Source: Lepidostoma basale
Lineage: Eukaryota > Arthropoda > Insecta > Trichoptera > Lepidostomatidae
Assembly: GCA_022606425.2 (NCBI GenBank)
Contig: JAHDVF020000101.1
Coordinates: 124,001-188,000 of the forward strand
Direction: 5' to 3'
DNA: 64,000 nt
Made by a program: the position numbers and the translations under genes. The notes under the pieces are model-generated. The model was not told the DNA's origin. It did not search any database and was given only the letters and a program-made list of their open reading frames with translations. This document shows, piece after piece, positions 11,295 to 22,320 of this stretch (position 1 is the first letter of the stretch; each line of letters begins with the position of its first letter).

Positions 11295-11455
11295 TTTTTT
11301 TGATATTCGTATTTTTGATAAACTATATACTAAATGACATTTGACTTTAAGTTTGAATTTTAAATCTACGCCACGCTATAACGCAAGTGATGTGAGCATG
11401 CTTAAACACAGAATTCGACATTAGCGCCATCTATGGTAAACAAACAATAATCAAT
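11295..11455 (+). repeat. Dispersed repeat, copy 1
   Basis: tactaaatgacatttgac...ttaaacacagaattcgacattagcgccatctatg is repeated at 20148-20290 with few changes. Nature unknown. Confidence 0.7.
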
Positions 11456-11640
11456 CTTCGCGAATCGCGCACTTGGCATCGCGGGACCGATAGCGTGGAA
11501 CAGGCTGCCCTGCAATATCCGCAATCAAGACGACGAAGGAGTGTTCAGAAGCTTTCTGGAAGAAGAGCGGCTTTGAAGTGAATCTCTCACAAAAATGGTG
11601 CTATACAAATCATCATCATGGAGTTCAGCTATAATTTTTG
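11456..11640 (+). mobile_element. CR1-like LINE C terminus
   Basis: Encodes LGIAGPIAWNRLPCNIRNQD and VFRSFLEEERL-stop, with a catcatcat tail. Confidence 0.6.
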
Positions 11641-11733
11641 AAAGGTCTTTCTTCTGAATTAAGCCAAAGGTCGTTGTTTTAGAATCGGTCGGGTTTTCTT
11701 TCCTTTTAGTTTCTTTAATATGTTTAATTTTAG

Positions 11734-11817
11734 GACTTGCAGGTTATTAGCCCACAGAGCCCGAGTTCATTGGTGGGGCTGCCACCTTTGTGGCCTATGA
11801 ACATGCCAGGTTTTGCA
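11734..11817 (+). CDS. Cadps: Candidate alternative Cadps exon (84 nt, phase 0-0)
   Basis: After a T-rich tract and ttttag, 28 codons without a stop (DLQVISPQSPSSLVGLPPLW, then PMNMPGFA) reach gca|gtgagt, a consensus donor. Both borders are phase 0, matching the end of exon 2 and the start of exon 3, so inclusion or skipping keeps the frame. The composition (Pro, Ser, Leu) fits the disordered N-terminal linker. The frame stays open to a TGA near 11903 if the donor is not used. I have no family sequence in memory that proves it is used, so the call rests on splice sites and phase. Confidence 0.62.
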
Positions 11818-12137
11818 GTGAGTGTTCCTTCTCCTACTTGGGCTACCAGTGTATTAGTTAATGGGTTGATGGGGCTCAACTCTCCAGGCTACATGCTTAT
11901 TTGAGTGGCGGCATGGGCTCGCCACTGTCGTCCACCTTCATCGAGTTTTTACACCACTTTTTGGGGTGTACCTTCCCACCGGCTTCCCAGTGCCCCTCCG
12001 GTGAACCGCCTCATTGTCCGCGGCTGCTTATTGGATATTCGCAGCTGACCCCTTGCAAAAGAAAGGGCCGTATCGTGTGGTGGCAAAGGGGCTTTGCCTC
12101 TGGGAATGTTCTTCTGAATAGTATTTAATATTTGCAG

Positions 12138-12305
12138 GAAAGAGCGGAGCGCGTGGAGGAGGAGAGGAAGAGACGGCTGCAGCTGTACGTGTTCGTGTCC
12201 CGCTGCATCGCATACCCCTTCAACGCCAAGCAGCCCACCGACATGACCCGCCGCCACACCAAGGTCACCCCGCACCAGCTGGAGACCATCCAGGCCAGGT
12301 TTCAG
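12138..12305 (+). CDS. Cadps: Cadps exon 3, conserved N-terminal region
   Basis: 56 codons lie between atatttgcag and cag|gtagcc, phase 0 at both ends. A charged helix ([15 protein letters not shown]) is followed by the CAPS hallmark [20 protein letters not shown] and by LETIQARFQ. In vertebrates the same place reads [21 protein letters not shown]. Confidence 0.98.
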
Positions 12306-12486
12306 GTAGCCAGCTTCTTCTTTATTCCCCTCTTTCATGGATCACTGTGGATGGTCATCTCTTCAAAGACTACTGCTACCCCAATCCGAAAATGACAACT
12401 ACCTTAGTGGCAGAATGGAAAGAGCTACAACTTTAATTAGTAAAGTTATAAAAGATTACTTAATATTTTAAACCATTAATTAGCTT

Positions 12487-12838
12487 TAAAAATTAAACAG
12501 TAGCGTTAAAAGAGTACCGTTGTACAGATGTGAGATTTGGAAATCTACAGTGGACGTTATTGGTTAACTCCAAGTGTTTATAAATAGGTGCCTTCGCTCA
12601 ATATTCAAGATCTATTGGCCCCAAACAGGGTCAAATACCGTTCTCTGGACCATGGCAGGCGAAAAGACAATTAGAAAACAAGTCGCTAGAAGCAGATGGC
12701 AGTGGATCGGTCACACCCAGCCTGCATCGCTCAGGGCGCACTAGACTGGTCCCCTATGGGGGGAGAGAGGAAGCGGGGCAGACCTAAAGCCACCTGGAGA
12801 AGAACCCTGCAGAACGAGATTAAGGCAGCAGGCCTCAT
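12487..12838 (+). mobile_element. LINE-B fragment in intron 3
   Basis: Sense copy: ataggtgccttcgctcaatattcaagatctattggcccc...ggcaggcgaaaagac...gaagaaccctgcagaacgag. Equivalent to MAGEKPIREQVARRKWQWIG, with a small deletion. Confidence 0.8.
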
Positions 12839-12904
12839 TTTTGTTATTTTCATTGTGATTTCAAACTGAAATGATGAAGCTAAAATTCTATTTTATCATT
12901 CTAG

Positions 12905-13080
12905 GCTTTCCTCAAAGGCGAGACCCAGATCCTGGCTGATGAGGCCTTCCAGAATGCCGTTCAGAGTTATCACGATGTGTTCCTGAAGTCAGACAGAATC
13001 CAAGACATGGTCCGCTCCGGTGCCTGCAGCCACCACGACTTCAGAGAAGTCTTCAAGAATAACATCGAGAAGAGAATCAG
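12905..13080 (+). CDS. Cadps: Cadps exon 4
   Basis: The exon starts after cattctag and ends at tcag|gtagat in phase 2. It encodes [40 protein letters not shown] and [11 protein letters not shown], matching the vertebrate AFLNGETQI...VFLKSDRVARMV...VFKKHIEKRV region almost residue for residue. Confidence 0.98.
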
Positions 13081-13280
13081 GTAGATATCCACCATCTTGT
13101 TTATCACACCAACTACGCTCAAAGCCCGCAATATATTGGATTCGCAACAGCTATAATAAGTATTTTATAATAGTAAGATCGATCTAACTAAAAAGAATAA
13201 ACTGTGATATTTTCAGCAAAATCGGTTTAGTAATTTTCGAGAAAATCAAAGACAAACAAACAGACAAACATTCGTTTATA

Positions 13281-13680
13281 TAGGGTGTTTTTTTTAGAGG
13301 TTTGGATTTTAAACTAGCAACATTGTTTTTACAGACTGTCAATTTGACAGTTGACAGTTGATTTCTAGTCAGTACATTTTGCCATTTTACCACAAACAGA
13401 CTGACGTCAGAATAGCGCTTGCAATTTGTGCAAATTTATTATGAAAATCATGGTTCGGTTCGCCAAACTTATCGTGCACTACGTCCATTTTACGTTCGAC
13501 ATAATCGTCCATCCGAGCAAGTTATTCGGAAGACCGTGGATCGTTTTCGCACCACGTACATTCTAGTGGATAATACGCATCCACAAAGATGAGAATTGTC
13601 GAAAATTGGCTTTCACGATTGCGGTTTATTCGAGCTAGCCGAATGTCCGAAATCATATTTAAATAATAATTGCATAAAAT
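13281..13680 (+). mobile_element. mariner-like transposase relic
   Basis: In shifting frames it reads ENHGSVRQTYRALRPFYVRH and VDRFRTTYILVDNTH, the N-terminal region of insect mariner-like transposases. Many frame breaks; catalytic part absent. Confidence 0.6.
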
Positions 13681-13799
13681 TATCTATTGAATAAAGCTAA
13701 TATCATAGACATTAACATTATTTTAATGTGTTTTACTTTTTCATTTTGAATATGTATTGTATACATCTATATTGTAATAAAAAAAACTATATATGTATG

Positions 13800-14035
13800 A
13801 TATCTTCTTCTTTTTGAGTCCTGTCAGGTCTCCCTAACGTTGATTATCATCCTTGAGAGTGATGACCTGGGGAAAAATATCCAGAGTGGTATCCCCTTGC
13901 CTTCTCTGGAGGATTTTCTGTCGGGGTTACCTTCCCTTAGCTGGGTGTATCCAGTTTTATGGCGCTGGAAGCTCGCCATTCGTCCTCTCTCTATCTCCTA
14001 TGGCACTAGTAATATGTGCCACATTGCCCGGGGTT
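13800..14035 (-). mobile_element. LINE 3' end (family of 28.6 and 59.6 kb)
   Basis: cttctttttgagtcctgtcaggtctccctaacgttgattatcatcc is the antisense of the 3' end seen at 29100-29150. The rest is degraded. Confidence 0.55.
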
Positions 14036-14237
14036 CGCGGGGTCTTTAAAAGACCCCTCGTGGACGCTAGAGAGTTGGACTTGATAGTAGTGTTGCTGTT
14101 GTAAATGCAACATGGCGCCTTATGACATTTTGTAGAGGCATACTTTCCAGCAAAACATACCCCATCGTAGCCCTACTACCCTTTTGAACCCCTATATATG
14201 TATAGATTTGCTAAATTTTTTGTGTGTTCTATTTCAG

Positions 14238-14323
14238 ATCTTTACCAGAGATTGACGGTCTCAGTAAAGAGACCGTCCTGACCTCGTGGCTTGCCAAGTT
14301 TGACTGTATCCTCAAGGGAACGG
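14238..14323 (+). CDS. Cadps: Cadps exon 5
   Basis: The exon follows tctatttcag and ends at acg|g|gtgagt in phase 1. It completes Arg and encodes [28 protein letters not shown], the counterpart of [20 protein letters not shown] in vertebrates. The following intron is about 12 kb. Confidence 0.98.
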
Positions 14324-14619
14324 GTGAGTGTGTAGATCGGTGGGGTGGATGGGTGTTGCATCAAACGTTAGTTTTGGCATTCCGCTCCGTGTTACTCTGC
14401 CCTTCTGTCAGCTAACTATTATATATTCCATGGAGCTTGCATTGTCCACTATAATGTTAACCATAGTTCTGAAACCTGTAGAAATCAATGGGTTATATTC
14501 ATTTTTGATTCATTTTTTGATTTCTACGCCTCATATTATTCATGCTCTCCCAAAGTAATTGGTTAACACACGATAAAATTCATTTTCAGAATATACCTAC
14601 ATTTAATTCATTGGTGATA

Positions 14620-15390
14620 TACACATAAAATAATTGATATTCCTACTTCTAAAGATTCTGATATTGATACCATAAAGATACAAATACTGATATTGATATC
14701 AGGACATTTTTAATAACCGTTTATCCACTGATATTGATTTGATATCGATTTCAGAATATATTTTAATATTATTGGTATTATAATATTGAAGACAAAAATT
14801 CTAATTTGGAGATTAGGTTACTTTGATAATATATAAAAGGTACTGATTTTAATACCAAAATCTTTGTCAGTACTGCTTTAGATAAAGGTACTGATATTGA
14901 TACCACATAGCTACAAATACTGATATTGATATCACATACCTAATAGTACTGATTTTGATTTCACATAGCTAAAATACTGATATTGATATCACATACCTAA
15001 AAGTACTGATATTGATATCACATAGCTAAAATACTGATATTGATATCACACAACTAAAATTACTGATATTGATATCACATAGCTACAAGTACTGATATTG
15101 ATATCACATAGCTACAAGTACTGATATTGATATCACATAGCTACAAGTACTGATATTGATGTCACATAGCTACAAGTGCTGATATTGATGTCACATAGCT
15201 ACAAGTGCTGATATTGATATCACAAAGCTACAAGTACTGATATCGATATCATAGTTACAAATACTGATATTGATATCACATAGCTACAAATACTGTTAAT
15301 ATTGAGAAACTAGTTATGTACTAATATTGATATCAGGACCTTTATCATTTGTATCTAAAGTACTGACATTGATACCGCTAAGAGTGCAAA
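14620..15390. repeat. 29-bp minisatellite
   Basis: Unit actgatattgatatcacata gctacaagt, clear from about 14880 to 15300, with looser copies on both sides. About 15 good copies. Confidence 0.9.
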
Positions 15391-15784
15391 TGCTGACCTG
15401 AAATCAGAAAATCTGTTAATTTTATCACTGATTTTATTAATAATATCAAATTTGATTCTAATTCATAACTTGTGAACATCGTGTACATGTTTAGGATATA
15501 GGGTGACCCGTAATACTTTTACAAATCTTAATAAAAAAGGGATATTTCGAATGGTATGTTAATGTGGAATAGTTGAAATTCATTAGTTATAATAAAAACA
15601 CATTTTGATTTGAAGTTTATTAAAATATTACATAAAGTCCATGCAATTAAAACCACCAAGACCATTCCAAATCAAATATATTAATATTTGGGTTTGCAAG
15701 TTCATTCATGAGTCCATTAGGACTACTTGAAAATAGAAAGTTGTTAATGTTTTAACAGAAGAAGATGAAGAAGCATGGACGATC

Positions 15785-16328
15785 TATAAGTCCTAGTGTC
15801 AAGAATGTACCAAGTATGCAATAAGTATGACCTTGTGATGAACTTGTCAAAGTCTAAAGTTATGATATTTGAAAAGGAAGAATGTATGACGGATTGTGAC
15901 ATAAGTGCCAACGGTGAGACATTAGAGCAAGTTAGCGAATTTGTTTATCTGGGAAGCATGTTTACAAGAGATGGAAGATGGAGAAAGATATCGGAAGAAG
16001 GGTTGGAGCTGGAAACAAAATGAATGGTGCACTCAAATTCATTATCGCAAATAGAAATATATCAACTCAAAGAAAGATGGCAGTGCCCAATGGAGTTCTA
16101 GTGCAGACCCCTATGTAAGGAAGTGAAGCTTGGAGTTGGCAGAAGAAGGATGAAAGTAGAATAAATGCTGAAGAAATGAGGTCACTTAGAAGAATGTGCG
16201 GAAAAACAATGTATGATAGAATATCTAATGTCAGGAAAGAAATATGTCAGGAAAGGAAAGTGTGGCAGTCCATTCTTTCTGCCTACCCCTTCGGAGAGAC
16301 GGCGTGATGGTTAGTCAGTTAGTTAGTT
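15785..16328 (+). mobile_element. LINE-A, internally deleted
   Basis: Encodes MNLSKSKVMIFEKEECMTDC, GETLEQVSEFVYLGSMFTRD, then joins from RISNV straight to the last codons; tail gttagtcagttagttagtt. The deletion junction lies in a tgtcaggaaa repeat near 16233-16252. Confidence 0.85.
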
Positions 16329-16575
16329 TTACAAGCAGCGTGAGTGGAAAAAGAAGCCGAGGACGACCGAGGAAAACATGACATGATCAAATTAATCAAT
16401 TACTAAAAGGCGGCCACATTCGAAGTCAGAATAATCGACGTGCGTGTATGGTACGATGTATGAATGTAGAGGTAACCCGAGAAGTATTTCAGGACAGAGC
16501 ATTGTGGCGATCCAACCTCTCTGTCTAGCCCTCCGGAGAAATAGCGTGATGGTTAGTTAGTTAGTTAGTTTTTTA
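16329..16575 (+). mobile_element. LINE-A 3' end, second copy in tandem
   Basis: gaggacgaccgaggaaaacatg...gtgatggttagttagttagttagtt. An older, more decayed 3' end directly behind the previous tail. Confidence 0.8.
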
Positions 16576-16589
16576 GCAGTATTTTAATT

Positions 16590-16680
16590 CATTCTTCTTC
16601 ATTTGATGCCGTGTCAGGTCCCCCCAACGTTGTCGATCACTGCAGCGAAACCATCTCTGTCCTGCGCCAATTCTTGTTTA
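16590..16680 (-). mobile_element. LINE 3' end fragment
   Basis: cttcttcatttgatgccgtgtcaggtccccccaacgttgtcg belongs to the same family as 13800 and 63740. Confidence 0.5.
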
Positions 16681-17414
16681 CATAATATATTTAAAAAGGT
16701 GTTTTTTCTTTTGGCTAATAAATTTCTTCTATCTTACTTTGACATACTGTCTGTAAAAGCCTCTAAAATTATTCTTTAAAACAAAAACATTTCTAGTTTA
16801 TTGAATTATACTACAGATTACCTACAATATGCATTTTTATTTGATGCTCGATTTACTGTTGCTACCCACTCTACACCAGCTGAGAAAGAAGTTCCTAAAT
16901 TTATATTTGAATTTCGCGTGCACTGTTCCATCGAAAACAATTGAATTAATCAGTTATTTAACCTAACCTAACTTTTCCCTTATTGCATTAAAAAAAAGAA
17001 CGTATAACAGTGCTGTGTGAATCATTACATTCTTTATAATGAGGGTTAAAAATGTATAAAATGAAATATTGGTTCAATTAACAACAGTTTAAGTCTGAAG
17101 TTTATAAACTTATAATTTGATTTTATACTCATTAACATGGTTTATTGAAAGCCATCTTACATAAATTTACTAACATCCTGCTACGGAGAAGTACACTCCT
17201 GATTTCCCGGGGTTGGGTTGAGTCAAAATATTTCATAATAATACTTATAATGCAAACAAAAACTCAAATCTGTTACAATGACATTGGGCGTTTAGTTCAC
17301 ATTTGCGCCACCGCCAACATACGTGTGTGTGTGTTTGCAATAAAGCACCCGCAGCATAGTTCATACTCATAAAACATTGTCGTTAATTTTATTTTACTGC
17401 GAAAAAGTGTCTAT

Positions 17415-17545
17415 AATAATGGATAAACGCAAACGAGTCGTACTTTCAATTGAGCAAAAAACTAGAAATAATTCAAAAGTTTTAAAATGGTACAACCGTT
17501 AAATATTTTTTTAATCAATACAATGTGAACGTATCTGACGTATGT
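17415..17545 (+). mobile_element. CENP-B/pogo-like transposase N-terminal remnant
   Basis: Starts ATGGATAAACGCAAACGAGT, encoding MDKRKRVVLSIEQK. After a one-base shift it reads EIIQKF.NGTTVKYFFNQYN and VNVSDV, the first helix-turn-helix of pogo/Tigger/jerky-type proteins. It is cut off where LINE-A begins. Confidence 0.55.
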
Positions 17546-17890
17546 GTGGTAGAACGATGCACGACAGAATCTCAAATGCTGATATTAGAAAGGAATGTAG
17601 AGCAAAAGAAGGTATTATGAACAAAATTATGAAAGGATCGCTGCGTTGGTTCGGTCATATGGAGCGCATGGGTGAAGAAAGAATGGTTAAAAAAAGTATA
17701 CGTTAACGATGTAAATGGGGTACGGAGTCGCGGTAGACCGAGGAAAACATGGCATGACCAAATTAATCAAATTTTAAAGGTTGGTCATGTCAGAAGCCGG
17801 AAGAATCGACGTGCGTGTATGACTCGCTGTATGAATGTGGAGGAATCTAGAAAGGTGTGTCAGGATAGAGTAGTGTGGCGGTCCATTCTC
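17546..17890 (+). mobile_element. LINE-A, 5'-truncated
   Basis: Encodes KGSLRWFGHMERMGEERMVK, then GVRSRGRPRKTWHDQINQIL and RRACMTRCMNVEESRKVCQD. The GTTA tail is lost after cggatgg. Confidence 0.85.
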
Positions 17891-18355
17891 TCGGATGGTT
17901 TGTTGTTTTGATTATACGGGATTTTTTTCCACCATCCATCCCGGAATATCGGGAGTGTACTGTAGTATAAGAAAAGAAGATGTTTTTGAACCGATCATGG
18001 ATTTCTTTATTAAAATTAATGAAAATTATGTGTGTCTATTTTGGATCAAGTTAAAATATACTTTAAAATATTCTTTCAAAGCTGGTGTAGATAAAAAAAA
18101 TGACAATGTTGAAAGAAATAAGGAATATAAAATAGAAGCCTTTTTAAAAAAATTTAAATTAAAAAATAGGACTTGTTTCAAAGCGAATAACATAAATATA
18201 TACACATTTTTAAAATACAAGATGTCTCAAAATAATGTTTATATTTAGTGGATAGATAATTTATTTTTTAATAATTTAATAATTAAAAATAATACCGTCT
18301 AATGGTAAACCCTCGTGTTCGCGGCACTTATTCATTCGAACAGTAAAATTTCTAA

Positions 18356-18640
18356 TTATGGCTCGGCAGGTTTTTTTTCTTCCAAATGAGCCAGGGAAGT
18401 CGGTTTATTGGCGTGACCTTTAGATTTGAGATAACCCCACAGGAAAAAGTCTATAGGGGTTAAATCAGGACTGTGTATGGTCCAAATTATGTCACCTCTC
18501 TTGGAGATCAATTTGTCAGGGAAAATTTCACAAGCTCGTCGCAGAGACGTAATGGACGTGTTTATTTCTGTCGTGCTGGAACCATATTCTTTGGTTATAG
18601 CCAGGAAAGTTTTGCAATTCAGGCACCAAGAAGCCATCTA
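18356..18640 (-). mobile_element. mariner-like transposase C-terminal fragment
   Basis: The minus strand encodes HSPDLTPIDFFLWGYLKSKG, the catalytic PDLxPxDFxL block of mariner/IS630-type enzymes, followed by a degraded C terminus. Confidence 0.65.
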
Positions 18641-18654
18641 ACATCTCCACATCA

Positions 18655-19318
18655 TTTTCTTCTTCTTTTTGTCCTGTCACACCTCCGTGGTGCATAGGGC
18701 CTCAAAGAAACATCTCCACCCGACTCTATCGCATGCCTGATGCCTAACATCATCCCAAGTGAGGCCTGCTGCCTTAACCTCGTCCTGCAGGGCTCTTCTT
18801 CAGGTGGCTCTAGGTGTGCCTCGCTTTCTCTTTCCCCCCATAGGGGACCAGTCTAGTGCGCCCTGAGCGACGCAGGCTGGGTTCCGTCGCAGAGTGTGAC
18901 CGATCCACTGCCATTTGCGTCTAGCGACTTGTTCTCTAATTGGCTTTTCGCCTGCCATGGTCCAGAGAATGGCATTTGACGCTGTTTGGGGCCAATAGAT
19001 CTTGAATATTGAGCGAAGGCACCTATTTATAAACACCTGAATATTTGGAGCTTGAGCTTTCTCGAAATGATACCGGAACACCATACAGGGCGAAGGATAG
19101 CGAAAGCTCCCCTTGCCTTGTTGAGTCTGCTGGTTACATCTTCCTCCGTACCTTCGAGCCTGTTATCATACTACCGAGGTAGCAGAAGCTGGTCGTAGTC
19201 ACAAGGGGGACACTGTGGAGCAAGATTGGGGTGGAGTCATTTGTGGACACTCATAGGTCTACTGTCTTGGACATGTTAATCTTGAGACCTACTTTTGGCG
19301 CTTCCTTGTGAACATCTC
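18655..19318 (-). mobile_element. LINE-B, long copy
   Basis: Tail cttcttctttttgtcctgtcac, then antisense RRKWQWIGHTLRRNPACVAQ and IFKIYWPQTASNAILWTMAG. Further upstream, broken frames give a YLGS-type RT segment (19150-19318). Confidence 0.82.
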
Positions 19319-19625
19319 CACATAACGCTCTGAATTCAAACATAAACTTTCTTTTGAGACACCTTGTATTTCTTATTATTAACCCTTTTTATATGCAACT
19401 GATATGCATTTTAGATATATTGAAATAAATATTTGAAAATGTTGCTTTTACTCAAATTGAACAGAATTTTAATATGTTTCTTGTGGCATATCCTTTAATT
19501 CTTTCATCAAGTGAAATGCCTTCAATGCCCAGACTATTGTTTGCTTGTTATATGTGTGTTTGCTAAGTGTTAAATGTGTCTATCTGTCTCCCTTGCACTC
19601 ACTTAATACACCATACGTCTGACAG

Positions 19626-19634
19626 GGATAACAG
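19626..19634 (+). CDS. Cadps: Weak candidate 9-nt Cadps microexon
   Basis: ctgacag is followed by nine bases and then gtaagg. The nine bases would insert Gly-Ile-Thr between KGT and the Gly shared with exon 6, keeping phase 1 on both sides. The upstream pyrimidine tract is poor, and such a short match is expected by chance about once in an intron of this size. Confidence 0.12.
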
Positions 19635-19861
19635 GTAAGGACAGCTATGTCTTTCAAAGTATAAACTTATAATCTGCTTTCTCTTTTCGCTTACACTGTT
19701 TCTAGTTCTATTTTTATTATTATTATTATTATTATTACTATTATTATATGCTTTCTACCAGCTGCTCCAATGGACACAAGAGTAACTAAGATTAAATATA
19801 TATTTTTTACGATTTTCAGGAACAGACAGTAAAATGAAAATATTTTTGATTACATATTACC

Positions 19862-19962
19862 AAACAAAGGAAATGAAGTTTGGATCTGGTGAAAGAAGGA
19901 TGAATGTAGGATAAATTCCATAAAAATGAAATCACTTAGAAGAATGAGTGGAAAAAAAGAGA
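19862..19962 (+). mobile_element. LINE-A fragment
   Basis: tggtgaaagaaggatgaatgtaggataaattcc...cacttagaagaatgagtgg matches the WQKKDESRINAVEMRSLRRM part. Confidence 0.6.
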
Positions 19963-20039
19963 AAAATAAAATAACTGTAGATAATTAATGTTTTTAATTG
20001 AAATTTCTTGGTAGAAGTTCATTTTAAATATTGAAACAA

Positions 20040-20147
20040 AAAAAAAATGGTACAAAGTTTCTTTATTATTATGTATTTAGTGTGCTTCCACTTGTATTTA
20101 TGTTCGACCGGTTTCGGCAGCTTGCTGCCATCTTCAGAAGATGGCAG
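20040..20147. repeat. Half of an accggtttcg foldback family
   Basis: cttccacttgtatttatgttcgaccggtttcggcagcttgctgcc resembles one arm of the hairpin at 25290-25445. Confidence 0.55.
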
Positions 20148-20290
20148 ATTTTTCGATAAACCATATACTAAATGACATTTGACACCGAGTTTGAATTTTA
20201 AATCTACGCCACGCTACAACGCAAGTGATTTGCGCATGCTTAAACACAGAATTCAACATTAGCGCCATCTATGATAAACAAACATAACTA
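20148..20290 (+). repeat. Dispersed repeat, copy 2
   Basis: Same sequence as 11295-11455. Confidence 0.7.
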
Positions 20291-20373
20291 TTGGTTATTA
20301 TCAGAAGCTCAATTATTCGCGAATTTCCTAGAAGGTTAACTGTTACCTACCGGGTCAAATTGTGAATCTAAAC

Positions 20374-20599
20374 CAGTGGTTCCCAAACTTGTTTGTCCCA
20401 CAGACCCCCTGCTGATTTCTTTTATTTTGTGCAGACCCCCTGAATGAGAATGAGTTTTAAAAAAAAAGGTCGCCGTAAACCTTGCGCGGATCGCCTGACG
20501 TTGTTCAGGGACCCGCAAATCAATTTTAATTTTTCACGGACCCCCTGAATGATCCCAGGGATCCCTAGGGGTCCGTATGGGCCCTTTTTGGAACCACTG
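20374..20599. mobile_element. hAT-type MITE, 226 bp
   Basis: Ends CAGTGGTTCCCAAAC and GGAACCACTG are the classic hAT terminal repeats. The 8-bp direct repeat ATCTAAAC flanks it at 20366-20373 and 20600-20607. No coding capacity. Confidence 0.93.
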
Positions 20600-20609
20600 A
20601 TCTAAACCA

Positions 20610-21290
20610 TCCAGGGATCTACTTAAAAACACAAAAATTTCATCAAAATTGGTCCAGCCGTTTAGGAGGAGTTCAACTACATACGCCGTACAGAATAATT
20701 ATATATATAGAGTTGGATAATCTTACAATAACAATATTAAAATTAATGAATTTATTACACAGCTTACACCGCTCTTAATTTGATAATTTTAATTTTAAAA
20801 ATGTTTTTAAAATATACACACAATTATTTTTGTATTATTTTCATAAATTTTATCTTGTTACAAATGCATTCATATTAATTTTCCATACGTTTGTATGTAT
20901 ATGTGCATGAGTAATATTTAAATATATAATATCTTTTATACTGTAGCAAAGATTTGACAAAAATAATACTCGATGTCAGATTTTTTTTTGCAAAAATTTT
21001 ATATGAAGCTTTATATTTATAATGTAATTTCACTGAAAATCTATACAGATTCATATAATTTACATGTGTTTAACATGTTTAACATTGTTATACAATCTTG
21101 CCAGAGTATTTAAGATGTTTGTAATTATAATATAGAATTATGAAATTAAATTTAGTTCACACAAATATATTTTGGCTCACATAATTATATTAACTGGTTC
21201 ATATAATGGCTGACTTGGCATCATGGAGTATTTTGGACATCTTCTGGTGTATACTGTACGAGTATAAACATGACACCATAAATATTTTAA
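20610..21290. other. AT-rich, one repeat terminus
   Basis: 20640-20690 (aaattggtccagccgtttaggaggagttc) is a piece of a common insect repeat. The rest is unstructured. Confidence 0.4.
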
Positions 21291-21291
21291 T

Positions 21292-22320
21292 TAATACAAA
21301 TGAAAACGTCACTTTTCTAGAAGTTTTATTATATTTTATGTGAATGACATGTTTCACCCTTCTAAAGCATTATTGTGACGAAACTTTAACTCGTTGCTAT
21401 TTATATACACTAGTAAATAGAGCAGAATATGGTAATTAACGAATATAGATGTGACTTTATACATTTTTAACAAATAATTATTTGGGTAGATCCAGAAATA
21501 TTGGAAAGTGTTTCTTGGAACTCGTTAAGAAATTTTTTGACAATGGTTACATGGTTAGGATACTGAATGATATTATATAAATCAAAAGTAAGTTACATAT
21601 TGGTGGCGATTAGGTTCGCAACCCATCACACCGCGTCTCCCGCAGGGCGAAAAGAGAAGGATGGAGTGCCGCAACGGTTAAAGTGTGACAGTCCATTCTT
21701 TCTGCCTACCCTTTCGGAGAGACGGTGTGATGGTTAGTTAGTTAGTTAGTTAGTAAAATAAGTGTTATTTGAGGTAGTACGAAATAAAGTGTTTCTAAGA
21801 AAAAGTCTTCTTACAAATTATTTACAAATGATTTTACATATTTCAGGGTGACTAATAATTCTAAGTATTATATATACAATAAAATCGCCATCCTGCGTGC
21901 GTAGACTCAATCGATGTATTATTCTCTTTTGCATCTGAAATGTGAAGTAAATACAGTGCAGAAGTGCAACGTAGTGGCAGACAGTGCAACGTGGTGGTCG
22001 TAAGAAGGGCAGAATGGGGAATGTTGTATTACATAAAGCGTGCGCTTAACCCAACCAATGACAGGTCATAAGTCCTGTAAACGCCTTGACCACCATATTC
22101 TGTTTCCAATTTGCATCTTCGTCTCTATTGAGATACAATTAATCCTTAAAATGATAACCCGCAATGGGTAAAATCCAGTATTCGTCTACAAGTATTTGTA
22201 TACATTCAAAATGTTGAATCAAGTGTTAACTTAGAAGGGCGAAACATGTCATTCCCATAAAATATAACAAAACTTCTAGAAAACTGACGTTTTCATTCTT
22301 ATTAATTATTTAATATGGAC
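21292..22320. repeat. Foldback pair with nested insertions
   Basis: Arm 21292-21400 (gaaaacgtcacttttctagaagttttatta...gacatgtttc) and inverted arm 22215-22315 (gaaacatgtcattcccataaaa...cttctagaaaactgacgttttc). Between them lie the short LINE-A-tailed element (21599-21755) and one arm of the 36.6-kb foldback (22015-22215). Confidence 0.65.
21599..21755 (+). mobile_element. Short LINE-A-tailed element, copy 2
   Basis: Begins ATTGGTGGCGAT and ends with tttcggagagacggtgtgatgg plus (TTAG)n. Confidence 0.75.

Noticed and set aside
18026..18248. Lys-rich ORFs on both strands after a LINE-A
   Set aside because: Simple AT-rich sequence with no conserved features.
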